Shown: in pieces, positions 18,929-27,574 of the stretch
How the letters are laid out: every line of letters begins with the position of its first letter
How positions within the stretch are numbered: the stretch's first letter is position 1
Assembly (NCBI GenBank): GCA_022768785.1
Contig: JALELI010000117.1
Coordinates: forward strand, 1 to 33,446
Direction: 5' to 3'
Length of the DNA: 33,446 nucleotides
Source: Arcanobacterium sp.
GTDB taxonomy: Bacteria; Actinomycetota; Actinomycetes; Actinomycetales; Actinomycetaceae
Position numbers and translations under genes: made by a program
The notes under the pieces: generated by a model
Seen by the model: only the letters and a program-made list of their open reading frames with translations
What the model was told of the DNA's origin: nothing
Databases searched by the model: none

Positions 18929-19021
18929 TGGGGGATTCGCACGGTGTACTCGGGCACGCCAGTCGTTTTGGCTGGTTGTGCCTTGCTGGTGGGGGATTCG
19001 CACGGTGTACTCGGGCACGCC
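18929..19021. repeat. Two exact 32-bp direct repeats, 29-bp spacer
   Basis: TGGGGGATTCGCACGGTGTACTCGGGCACGCC at 18929-18960 and 18990-19021. Confidence 0.95.
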
Positions 19022-19179
19022 TGTAAAACGCTCCTGTGCTTTTTGCGCGCGTCTAAGCCTTTTGCGCACAGCGCGAACCACATTTCGCAGCTGCATATAG
19101 CCTCGGAGTGTGGTGAAACTACTCCGACGATTGAGAATATTTAGAGTTTTCTAGCTAGAAAGCTAGTGTGTATGATGAG

Positions 19180-20529
19180 CTATTTCCGCCTATGATGTTC
19201 TCCTTTTTCAGGAAGTTCGTTCCACGCTATACCGCGCAACTCACCAGTGCCGGCGAGCCCGAGTGCATGGTGAATGAGTTGTACTGGGTGAATCACCTCA
19301 GCGCCAGCGCCTTTGCGAATTTGCCAGCGGCAGGTTTCCGTTTCACAGGCAGCGAGCTGCGGATTTGTGCGGCGAACCATCTCAAAGAGTGGTGCGCCAA
19401 CCTGCTGAGCTACTTCGTATTTTTCTTTTTTCAGCCCATAAGTGCCAGCGATCCCGCAGCATGCTTGTTCGGATTCCACCACTTTCACGCCTGGAATCAT
19501 TTCCATCATGCGAATGGCAGGCTTGCCGATTCCCTGGGATTTCACCTGGCAAGGTTGGTGGTAGGGGATTGTGAGATCGCGCCGCTGCAGATCACTAATG
19601 GGGAAATTTCCGCTATCCATCAGCTCTAGCAAGAACTCTGACGTCTCTACCATGCGGGAGCCCACATCGATGAGTTCTGGATCGTTGATGCCCATAATCT
19701 CATGTGCTTCGTGGCGGAGCATTCCCGCGCAAGAGCCACTGGAGCTCACAATAGTGAGTTCTTTTCCTGCAGCCCGCAGCTGGTTGCAGAGCTCGCGCAC
19801 TTTGCGGGTGGCCTGTTTGAACAGTCCGTTCGACTGCTGAGCAAGGCCACAGCAGCCCTGCTGCGGTACGATTACCTCGTATCCGAGATATTCAAGCACC
19901 TCTACTGTGGCAATAGAGGTGGCTACTTCAAAATAGCCGCCTGCACAGCCGTGGAAAAACACCAGTGGGCCGCGTTCGCCTGCTGTGGAGCCAGCACGCA
20001 CGTGTTTTCCAGCCACTCCAAGCTGCTGATGTTTCTTCCACCAGGCAGGGAAAGAATACTTTTGCACAGTGGGCATAGGAGCATCTTTGTGCACGCCCAC
20101 CACTGCTTGCACGGCGGCGCGAATCGGCTTTGCCGAGAGCGCGGCATTAGCGATAGGGGCAAATGGGGTGAGCAGTTTCCCCTCGAGCTCGGTTTGAGTG
20201 ATGAGCCGATCTCGCAATGGCATGTGCTCGGCTTTCATCACGGCTCGCGCCTGGGCATTAATTTCAGCGATTTTGACACCCTGGGGGCAGGTGGTGGTGC
20301 AGATTGAGCAACCCGAGCAATAATCGAGCGAATGATCTACAGAAGCTCCGTGGCGAAATCGCTCTGCCTGGGGGCCCACATATTTCGGCCCTGAGAAAAG
20401 CGGAGTTACTCTCATCACTGGGCATTGGCTCTCACAAATCGTGCACTTCACGCACGAATCTAGAGAAGCTCGTGCGAGTGATGCTTTGGCGAAATCAATT
20501 GCCTGAGGTGCTTTAGATTGAACAGCCAT
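19180..20529 (-). CDS. glpC: Anaerobic glycerol-3-phosphate dehydrogenase subunit C
   Basis: Two 4Fe-4S motifs (CVKCTICESQCP, CSGCSICTTTCPQG), two CCG domains (HGCAGGY..CCGLAQQ; YHQPCQVK..CCGIAGTYG); order glpA-glpB-glpC. Confidence 0.95.
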   Translation of the reverse strand: MAVQSKAPQAIDFAKASLARASLDSCVKCTICESQCPVMRVTPLFSGPKYVGPQAERFRHGASVDHSLDYCSGCSICTTTCPQGVKIAEINAQARAVMKAEHMPLRDRLITQTELEGKLLTPFAPIANAALSAKPIRAAVQAVVGVHKDAPMPTVQKYSFPAWWKKHQQLGVAGKHVRAGSTAGERGPLVFFHGCAGGYFEVATSIATVEVLEYLGYEVIVPQQGCCGLAQQSNGLFKQATRKVRELCNQLRAAGKELTIVSSSGSCAGMLRHEAHEIMGINDPELIDVGSRMVETSEFLLELMDSGNFPISDLQRRDLTIPYHQPCQVKSQGIGKPAIRMMEMIPGVKVVESEQACCGIAGTYGLKKEKYEVAQQVGAPLFEMVRRTNPQLAACETETCRWQIRKGAGAEVIHPVQLIHHALGLAGTGELRGIAWNELPEKGEHHRRK

Positions 20530-21917
20530 CAGTGGTTCTCCTTCGTGCTAGCCGCTGGCTGCTGCGCTGAGGTGCTTTGGCGGGCGGCGATAAAAGAATC
20601 GAGTGCCTCCACAGCGGCGGCGGCACTTCCGAGCGCAATTCCCTCACCAGAGCCTTCATTCCAGGGCAACGCACCGCCGATAATGGAGCCAGCGCAGTAG
20701 AGATTGGAGAAAATGGGTGCTCCTGGAACGCCGTCAGCAGTATTCCCGAGTGGTCGCATCGCACTATCCACGCGCACGCCGGAGCCAAAGATTTCTCCCT
20801 CGGGGCTCCATACCGGTATGTCGCACAGAAGCTCTCGAATAGTGCCAAATGAATCGCGTTCCAGCGCTCCAGCATCAAAGCTGCCACCGGCGTAGATGAC
20901 GGCGTCTACTGGCAGTTGTTTCACCGCTCCGGCCACGCGAACGGCCACTGCCGTCACCAGCTGTGGGGTGGCCTCGTCCGTGGCTGGTGCACCTTGCGTA
21001 TGTGCGGCGGGAGAGCTATCAGTTGTGACCCCCACAGCTCCGGCGTTGAGCATAATATCTACCCGCATCTCGCGGCAGGCATGTACGAGGAAATCGTTGA
21101 TCCTCCGGCCCGGCACTGATGGCGGGGGCAGTGGAATTTCTCCCACGGGAGTGCCGAGCTGTTCCCTGAGCGCTGTGAAAGTATCTGGTTTGAGCCCGAG
21201 CACGCCGGGCAGCAACACGGTTTCTCCCTCATGGGCCAGGCCTTTTAGCTGATCGAGCAGGGCGTCAAAATCGGCGGTGCCCCACTCTTTATCTAGGCAG
21301 CGAGCGATTGTGGTGCCAGTGGTGTCTGTTTCGGCATGGCGCAGCGGCAATTTAATATGTGCTGCCCGAGCATGCACCTGCACATATGGCGATGCATTGA
21401 GATTATCTGCCACGAGCTGTGGATAGAAATCTTTGAGATTGTCGATTCCAACCACGAGATAGCGCTTTCCATTGGCAAGCACGCTCGCCGTCATCGATGT
21501 GGGCACGCATGCTGAGGGTTGCACTGCTCCGATTGCAGTGGGAAGTAGCTTGTTGGCCAGAGCAGTTCGCTCTTCCCGCTCGGCTACAACTGTTAGCTCC
21601 TGCGGCGAGAAGAAGGGGAGTTTGTGCACCAGCCACTGCACACCTGCGAGCACGTGATGAGCTCCAATGTGCGCATAAGGGTGGTCTGGGTGAGTGTTCA
21701 CAAATTCCGTGAATGCCGGCAAGATTTCTGTGGCAGGGGCACGAGTTGGCAGGTGCTCACGTTGTGTATTCCACCCGAGCACATCAACTGTGCCTTTGCT
21801 GAGCAGTAATCCTCCCCAGCCGTAAGTGACGATACGTACCTGATGTCCCCGTTCGGCGAGCATCAATGCACTGGTGAGCCCGGCAAGGCCAGCTCCAATC
21901 ACCACGATTCTGCTCAT
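20529..21917 (-). CDS. glpB: Anaerobic glycerol-3-phosphate dehydrogenase subunit B
   Basis: MSRIVVIGAGLAGLTSALMLAERGHQVRIVTYGWGGLLLSKGTVDVLGW; overlaps glpC start (TGATG) and glpA stop (ATGA). Confidence 0.93.
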   Translation of the reverse strand: MSRIVVIGAGLAGLTSALMLAERGHQVRIVTYGWGGLLLSKGTVDVLGWNTQREHLPTRAPATEILPAFTEFVNTHPDHPYAHIGAHHVLAGVQWLVHKLPFFSPQELTVVAEREERTALANKLLPTAIGAVQPSACVPTSMTASVLANGKRYLVVGIDNLKDFYPQLVADNLNASPYVQVHARAAHIKLPLRHAETDTTGTTIARCLDKEWGTADFDALLDQLKGLAHEGETVLLPGVLGLKPDTFTALREQLGTPVGEIPLPPPSVPGRRINDFLVHACREMRVDIMLNAGAVGVTTDSSPAAHTQGAPATDEATPQLVTAVAVRVAGAVKQLPVDAVIYAGGSFDAGALERDSFGTIRELLCDIPVWSPEGEIFGSGVRVDSAMRPLGNTADGVPGAPIFSNLYCAGSIIGGALPWNEGSGEGIALGSAAAAVEALDSFIAARQSTSAQQPAASTKENH

Positions 21918-23731
21918 TGGTGCAGCTCCTTCCACTCGGCGGCGTTGGCATCTAAAGCTGGCGGCGCCGAGTGAGTGCCGTGCAGCAGAGCGAGATCGCC
22001 GGTTGCCGCGATTGCTTCTTGGCTCGGTTGCGGTAGCTGATCTATGCCGAGCGTGCAGTGAGTAACCCACTGATTGAGTGCGGTTTCGCGCAGTTGCTGA
22101 GTGAACAGCAACGGAGCAATTCCGTGGAATCTGTTGTGCATAAAGAGCCGGAGTTGGGCGTTTGTGAGAGCCACAGCGGCGTTGGCGTCAGAGGCGGCAG
22201 GGCGTGCCGGTGAATCTGCAGCCGTGCCGGAGTTCTCTGCCACGGCTGCACTCGTGTCACAAGCCGTCTCGAGGTGAGCCGCTTCGTGGTGAGAATCAGG
22301 CTCAGTTGCTGCGCAGCTCGTTTGCAGCTGCTGGGAGCGCCAGGTGTGAACCACTCCAGCGAGCCGTGCCCCGCAGAATGTGCCCTGGCATGGCCCCATG
22401 CCAATGCGCAGTTGGCGGCGCAGATCATCGAAATTGGCAGTGGGCTGTTCGGTGAGAGCCTGCTCAATCATCGAGCGGGTGACGAGCTCGCATTCACAGA
22501 TAATCTGCTCACTGCCGCGCACGTGCTCGGCATGATTGAGACGATCTGTGATGGTGTGATTATGCGCGCTAGCTCCGGGAGTGTTTTCATCTGCTGTGCG
22601 GCAGGGGCGGTCTTCACCCAGCTGCTCACAGAGGGTATCAACCACGTTTTTAGCCATGAGCCGATAGGTGGTGAGTTTGCCGCCAGCGATCGAGAAAAAG
22701 CCAGATATGCCGTCGCGTTCTTGATGATCGATAATACTCATGCCACGGCTCATATGCCGAGTGTCGGATTTAGATACTCGGCGGTCGCGTACGAGTGGCC
22801 GCGCTCCGGCCCACACGTGCACAGCGCGTGCCGCGCGGAATCCAGGGATAAGTGCCTCTCCAGAATCGAGCATGTGCTGCACTTCTTCAGGCTTGATCTC
22901 CAAGAAATCTGGATCTGCTGCCTCTTGATCTGTGGTGCCGATAATGCACACCGTGTGATCGGGCACCAGGATGTCGCCATCGGCGGGGTAGACGCAGCGG
23001 TTGATCACGGTATTCACTAGGCGGTGGTTCATCGCCACCATGATTCCGCGCCCTGGCACCACATCTACATCGTAGGCTCCTGCGAGAGCGGCAATTTGGC
23101 CCGCCCACGGCCCGCCGGCATTGATGACGGCGCGGCAGCTCACGTGCACAGTTTCGCCAGTTTTCTCGTTGGTGGCGCTCACTGCGGTGACGCCATGTGC
23201 ATCTGTATGAATAGCAGTGACGCGATGATATGTGAGCACCTGCGCGCCGTATTCTTTAGCGGAGGCTACCGTGCCCCACACCATTCGCCACCCGTCTACC
23301 ACGGCGTCGCGCACCTCAAAAGCGCGCTTGATTCCTGGGTTGAGGCGCGGTTCGCGGCGCAGTGCCTCTGCCAGTGAGATCTCAGCGGCGGGCACGTGCG
23401 TAGCGGCGGCGGCGGCGAGGAATTTATCGGCGTGATCTTCCTCATCGAAAGGCGTCACCACAAACAGCCCGCCGGTTTCTTCAACGGCATCGGAGTGGAT
23501 TCGGCGCACGATTTCATTTTCTTGGGCACATTCGGTGGCGGATTCTGGATCGGAGACCACGTATCGGCCGCCAGAGTGGAGGAGCCCGTGGAAACGCCCC
23601 GTGGTGCCTTGGGCAAGATCTGCTCGTTCGAGGAGAATAGCATTGAATCCGCGCATCGCTAGATCGCGCAGCACGCCGGTGCCGGTGGCTCCTCCGCCTA
23701 TCACTACGACGTCTGTTTCTAATGAGATCAT
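21914..23731 (-). CDS. glpA: Anaerobic glycerol-3-phosphate dehydrogenase subunit A
   Basis: TDVVVIGGGATGTGVLRDLAMRGFNAILLERADLAQGTTGRFHGLLHSGGRYV; C-terminal BFD-like CECELVTRSMIEQAL..GMGPCQGTFC. Confidence 0.95.
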   Translation of the reverse strand: MISLETDVVVIGGGATGTGVLRDLAMRGFNAILLERADLAQGTTGRFHGLLHSGGRYVVSDPESATECAQENEIVRRIHSDAVEETGGLFVVTPFDEEDHADKFLAAAAATHVPAAEISLAEALRREPRLNPGIKRAFEVRDAVVDGWRMVWGTVASAKEYGAQVLTYHRVTAIHTDAHGVTAVSATNEKTGETVHVSCRAVINAGGPWAGQIAALAGAYDVDVVPGRGIMVAMNHRLVNTVINRCVYPADGDILVPDHTVCIIGTTDQEAADPDFLEIKPEEVQHMLDSGEALIPGFRAARAVHVWAGARPLVRDRRVSKSDTRHMSRGMSIIDHQERDGISGFFSIAGGKLTTYRLMAKNVVDTLCEQLGEDRPCRTADENTPGASAHNHTITDRLNHAEHVRGSEQIICECELVTRSMIEQALTEQPTANFDDLRRQLRIGMGPCQGTFCGARLAGVVHTWRSQQLQTSCAATEPDSHHEAAHLETACDTSAAVAENSGTAADSPARPAASDANAAVALTNAQLRLFMHNRFHGIAPLLFTQQLRETALNQWVTHCTLGIDQLPQPSQEAIAATGDLALLHGTHSAPPALDANAAEWKELHQ

Positions 23732-24110
23732 GCTTGCCTGCTTTGCTGAGTTATATCGATGTGATTCGCCATCGGCGGTGCAGCTTCTTTGCCGGTGCCG
23801 GTGGCACATAGATGTTCGCGCGGGTGCGGTATCACTCTGCTTGAAATCCTTTCGGAAAGAAACGGTAGCGCTTTCTGCAGAAGCGGGTGGCAAACATCGA
23901 GAGGAAAAGTAGATTTTAAGAAACCGTGCACGATTGCTTTGGGGTTTTGAACAAACGTGCATATCCTGGAGTAGTTGGTGCGGCGAGGCAGTTGGGGTGT
24001 GCGCTGAACGCAGGCTCCGAACACTGTATACAGCCAGCGGCTGCTATACGCCGTTGCATAGCGCGGCAGCTGGGCATAGGGCCGTGCTGTGTGAACAGAA
24101 AGGGCAGAGT

Positions 24111-25070
24111 ATGGCTCAAGAAACCGACTTTTTGTACGACATATCTGTGATGCATTACATCGAGGGTCTCACGATGGAAGCGATTGCACGCAAAGTTGGA
24201 GTGTCTCGCTCTACGGTGTCTCGTTCCCTTAAAGAGGCGCGCGAGCATGGGTATGTGCATATCACAGTGCGCTCCATCGATGCGCAGTCTTCAGAACTTG
24301 TGCAGTGGTGTGCGGCTACATTTGGCATAACAGCCACAATCGTGCCTGTGGCATTCGACGTCAGTGAAGTGCGGCGGCTCGATATCGTCACGGCGATGGC
24401 GGCGTCGCTCTTTACTGAAATGGTGCACCCTGGTGATGTGATCGGTGTGGCGTGGGGAAATACAATATCGAAACTCTCTGAGCATTTGCAGCCGCGGGCA
24501 GTAGATGGTGTGACGGTGGTGCAGCTCAACGGGGCTGCGAGCGTACCTGGCCAGGGCGTTCCGTATGCCGGTGCGCTCATTCAATCAATCGCAGCAGCTT
24601 TTGGTGCCCAGATGGTTACCTTCCCGGTGCCGGCCTTCTTCGATCATGCACAGACGCGAGAAGTGCTGTGGGAAGAGACGTCCGTGCGCTCAATTCGGGA
24701 GCTGCAGCTGCGGGCCAGTATTGCGATATTCGGGGTGGGCTCACTCAGCTCGGCGATTCCTTCGATGGTGTACTCGGGCGGTTATCTGAAACCAGGCGAT
24801 ATGGAAACGATCCGCCAAGAGGGTGTGGTGGGCGATGTGTGCACAGTGCTGCTACGAGGAGATGGCACGTGGAGAGACCTGGCTCTCAACGATCGTGCTT
24901 CGGGGCCGACCCCCGATATGCTGCGGAAAATCCCTAATCGTGTGGCCGTGGTGGCTGGAGCGGGGAGGGTGCCGGCTTTGCTGGCAGCGCTGCGCGCTGG
25001 GGTGATCACTCATCTAGTGATCGACCGCGATACGGCGATTCGGCTCCAGCAGCTTGTGAGCCGGCACTGA
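24111..25070 (+). CDS. SorC-family transcriptional regulator (divergent from glpABC)
   Basis: HTH YIEGLTMEAIARKVGVSRSTVSRSLKEAREHGYV plus sugar-binding domain GDVIGVAWGNTISKLSEHL, VQLNGA, GVITHLVIDRDTAIRL. Confidence 0.92.
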   Translation: MAQETDFLYDISVMHYIEGLTMEAIARKVGVSRSTVSRSLKEAREHGYVHITVRSIDAQSSELVQWCAATFGITATIVPVAFDVSEVRRLDIVTAMAASLFTEMVHPGDVIGVAWGNTISKLSEHLQPRAVDGVTVVQLNGAASVPGQGVPYAGALIQSIAAAFGAQMVTFPVPAFFDHAQTREVLWEETSVRSIRELQLRASIAIFGVGSLSSAIPSMVYSGGYLKPGDMETIRQEGVVGDVCTVLLRGDGTWRDLALNDRASGPTPDMLRKIPNRVAVVAGAGRVPALLAALRAGVITHLVIDRDTAIRLQQLVSRH

Positions 25071-25201
25071 TTAAGTGCTGGCCTGTGTGCATCGGCATTA
25101 GGACGGCTCTCAGCGGCGATAATGTGGCGGGCCAGGCTCATGATAGGCAGCCAGCGGAGAATCGTCGTCACCTTTGGTGCGCTGCTAGCAAAGCTTCTGA
25201 T

Positions 25202-25256
25202 ACGCCGCTGGCGTAAAGCTACGGCTCTGGCGTAAGGCTACGGCGCTCAGCGGCGT
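25202..25256 (-). terminator. 9-bp inverted repeat enclosing a 19-bp tandem duplication, overlapping the YhgE-like stop codon
   Basis: ACGCCGCTG (25202-25210) / CAGCGGCGT (25248-25256); CTGGCGTAA(A/G)GCTACGGCn copies at 25208 and 25227. Confidence 0.5.
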
Positions 25257-27574
25257 GCTAACGGAATGTAGCGAGTGGCAAAGGTGCGCAGCGAAGCTAC
25301 GTCTAGTGTGCGCCGTTTTGCCACAGCTGCTACTGCAGAGAAAAGCGATGCCAGGAACCAGAAAATGAGAATCCAGACAGCCACTGAGCTAGATCCGATC
25401 CCGGTGATCGCACTCATGAGCGCATCTTGGGCCTGTGGCATCGGGAGGAAAGAATGCAGCGCATTCACTAATGCTGAATCAGAGGCAGCTGGGAGCAGCC
25501 CGTTGAGTGCCACGATTTGCAGACCCAAGAATATGAGCGAGAGGATCGATCCACCTTTCATACCCAGTGTTGCAGTGAAAGCCACATGCAGAGCCATCAT
25601 AGTAAATGATGTAAAAAGCAGCAGCGCAATGAGCGAGAAGAGGTGTTCGATGGGTACTTTGCTCACGGCGAGCCCAATGAGCACTAAGAGGCTCTGCGCA
25701 GCTCCGATTCCAATTGCCGAGATAAGCGAACGCACGGTGAGCGCCAATGGAGTGAGTGGCTCATTGAGTTTTTTGCTGGCCATTGAGCTGCGATAGATAA
25801 TCGTGCCTAAAGCGCCGAGCCAGAGTGCGAGCGCTGCGAGGCCAGGGGTGAGCGCGGAACGTGGATCAACGAGTGCCCCTGGGGCGGCAATGCGCACTGG
25901 GGCGCCGAGAGCGCTGGCAGTGTGCTCAGCTTCGGCGCGAGTGTAGCTCGGAATCTGATCTGCCGCTTTAGTGAGCTGCTTGGCCAATGTGCGTGAACCG
26001 TCGGTGAGCTGGTTTTGGCCACTGGCTAGTGCCTGTGCGCCGTCAGCCAGCTGTGCGGTGCCATCAGCCGTTTGAGCGGCTCCGTCAGCCAGCTGTGCGG
26101 CTCCGTCAGCCAGCTGCGGAGTGCCACTCGCTAAGCGGTTTGCGCCGTCAGCCAGCTGCTGGGCTCCCGCCGTGAGCTGTGGACCATTGCGCTTCAATTG
26201 CTGCAACCCATCAGCTAATTGCCCAGTGCCATCGGCGAGCTGTGTGGCTCCTTTCGTGAAAGCAGCCCCCTGCGTGCCGAGCATCTGGGAGTTAATCTGC
26301 TCGGCAAGTGTGCCCAGTCCATCGGCTAGTGAGCGTGCTCCCTCTGCCAATTGATCTGCTGGATTAGTAATTTTTGTGAGCTCTTCGAGAGTGATTTCAC
26401 CCCGGGCGGCAGCGTCAGCGGCTTTCTGAAGCTGCTCTGCAAGAGTGGCGAGCCCCTGCGCTGTTTGGGCGGTGCCGGTGGCGGCCTGTGTGCAGGCAGT
26501 TTGATTTCCGGCACTGCACTGATCAATAAGATTGGTGAGTTTGCTGAAGCCATCGGAGAGCAGCTGGGCGCTGTGTGATGCCCCGGTAAGCCCTCCGGGA
26601 AGCTGTTTCACGAGTTCATCGGCCACAGTGTGAATGCCAGTAGCCACTTTCGTGAGTGCGTCAGCGAGCTGCTGGGCTCCGCCGAGCATTGATGTGCTCT
26701 GGCCCGGCTGCGGAGTGGTAATGCCATCGTAAATGCGTTGCACCCCGCCCACATAACCCTGAACTCCCTGCGAGAGCTCGCGAGCACCACTCGCGAGAGG
26801 AACTGCGCCATCGGCGGCGCGATTGACGCCCGCCATATATCGATTGAGCCCTTGCGCGAGCCCCGCAGCTCCAGATGCAAGTGGCTGTGCTCCAGTGTTG
26901 AGCTGCGTAACGCCGGAAGCTAGCTGTTGTGCACCACTGGATAGTTGAGTAGTTCCATCGGCAAGCGCTGCAGATCCCGCCGCGAGTGAGGTGGCTCCAT
27001 CAGCTGCTTGAGCGACGCCATCTGCGAGTTGGGTGGCGCCACTTGCTGCCTGCGAAAAACCGCTTTTAATCTTGCTCGTGGCTGCCAGTGATTCGGTGAT
27101 ATAAGACACAGTGAACGACGTGCTCAGATCTTTGCCGGCAGCGTTCACAATTTCGCGGGAAATATCTGCGAGCAGCGCAGAGCGGCCGTTGGTGCGCACA
27201 GTGATGACGCCCGGATCCGTGGCCGTATTCTGGAGCACTGCCGCCACGGCGGCTGAGAAGTTGTGAGGGATTTCCACCACTGCTTCATAGGTGCCATCGC
27301 GCAACCCTTTACTCGCTGAGGTGGCACTCACCACTGCCCATTGAAAATGCGAGCTGTGCTGCGGGTTGGTGAGCGTGGCAATCATCTGGCGCCCCGCGGG
27401 CAAAATTTGGCCTGTGGAAAGTGTGACGGGCGCATCAGAGTTCACGATTGCTGCGTGCGGAGAGCCGTAGTTGGCCAGTTGGTCAGTGTTTGCTCCGAGC
27501 AGTGCAATAAAAAGAAAAACCGGGAGTGCTATCACCACACTCAGCATTAGCCGGTGGTGCTTGCGCCGTCTCAT
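25247..27574 (-). CDS. YhgE/Pip-domain-like membrane protein with long (Q/T)LADGA repeats
   Basis: N-terminal TM plus extracytoplasmic region, many 7-aa xxLADGA repeats, C-terminal block of about 6 TM segments. Confidence 0.9.
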   Translation of the reverse strand: MRRRKHHRLMLSVVIALPVFLFIALLGANTDQLANYGSPHAAIVNSDAPVTLSTGQILPAGRQMIATLTNPQHSSHFQWAVVSATSASKGLRDGTYEAVVEIPHNFSAAVAAVLQNTATDPGVITVRTNGRSALLADISREIVNAAGKDLSTSFTVSYITESLAATSKIKSGFSQAASGATQLADGVAQAADGATSLAAGSAALADGTTQLSSGAQQLASGVTQLNTGAQPLASGAAGLAQGLNRYMAGVNRAADGAVPLASGARELSQGVQGYVGGVQRIYDGITTPQPGQSTSMLGGAQQLADALTKVATGIHTVADELVKQLPGGLTGASHSAQLLSDGFSKLTNLIDQCSAGNQTACTQAATGTAQTAQGLATLAEQLQKAADAAARGEITLEELTKITNPADQLAEGARSLADGLGTLAEQINSQMLGTQGAAFTKGATQLADGTGQLADGLQQLKRNGPQLTAGAQQLADGANRLASGTPQLADGAAQLADGAAQTADGTAQLADGAQALASGQNQLTDGSRTLAKQLTKAADQIPSYTRAEAEHTASALGAPVRIAAPGALVDPRSALTPGLAALALWLGALGTIIYRSSMASKKLNEPLTPLALTVRSLISAIGIGAAQSLLVLIGLAVSKVPIEHLFSLIALLLFTSFTMMALHVAFTATLGMKGGSILSLIFLGLQIVALNGLLPAASDSALVNALHSFLPMPQAQDALMSAITGIGSSSVAVWILIFWFLASLFSAVAAVAKRRTLDVASLRTFATRYIPLARR
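25980..27060 (-). repeat. Coding heptad-like repeats with 21-bp periodicity
   Basis: GTCAGCCAGCTGTGCGG(C/T)GCC(G/A)TCAGCC-type units; translation GTPQLADGAAQLADGAAQTADGTAQLADGAQ. Confidence 0.85.

Noticed and set aside
18929-19021. Possible two-repeat CRISPR (32-bp repeats, 29-bp spacer)
   Set aside because: Only two repeats, no palindromic repeat core, no cas genes in the window, and located between glpC and glpF.
19702-20307. 201-aa plus-strand ORF antisense to glpC
   Set aside because: Shadow ORF of a well-supported Fe-S protein gene.
22274-23020. 248-aa plus-strand ORF antisense to glpA
   Set aside because: Shadow ORF of glpA; glpA has unambiguous family motifs.
24768-24780. GGTGTACTCGGGC resembling the 32-bp repeat core
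   Set aside because: Short match inside the SorC-family CDS (MVYSGG); coincidental coding similarity.
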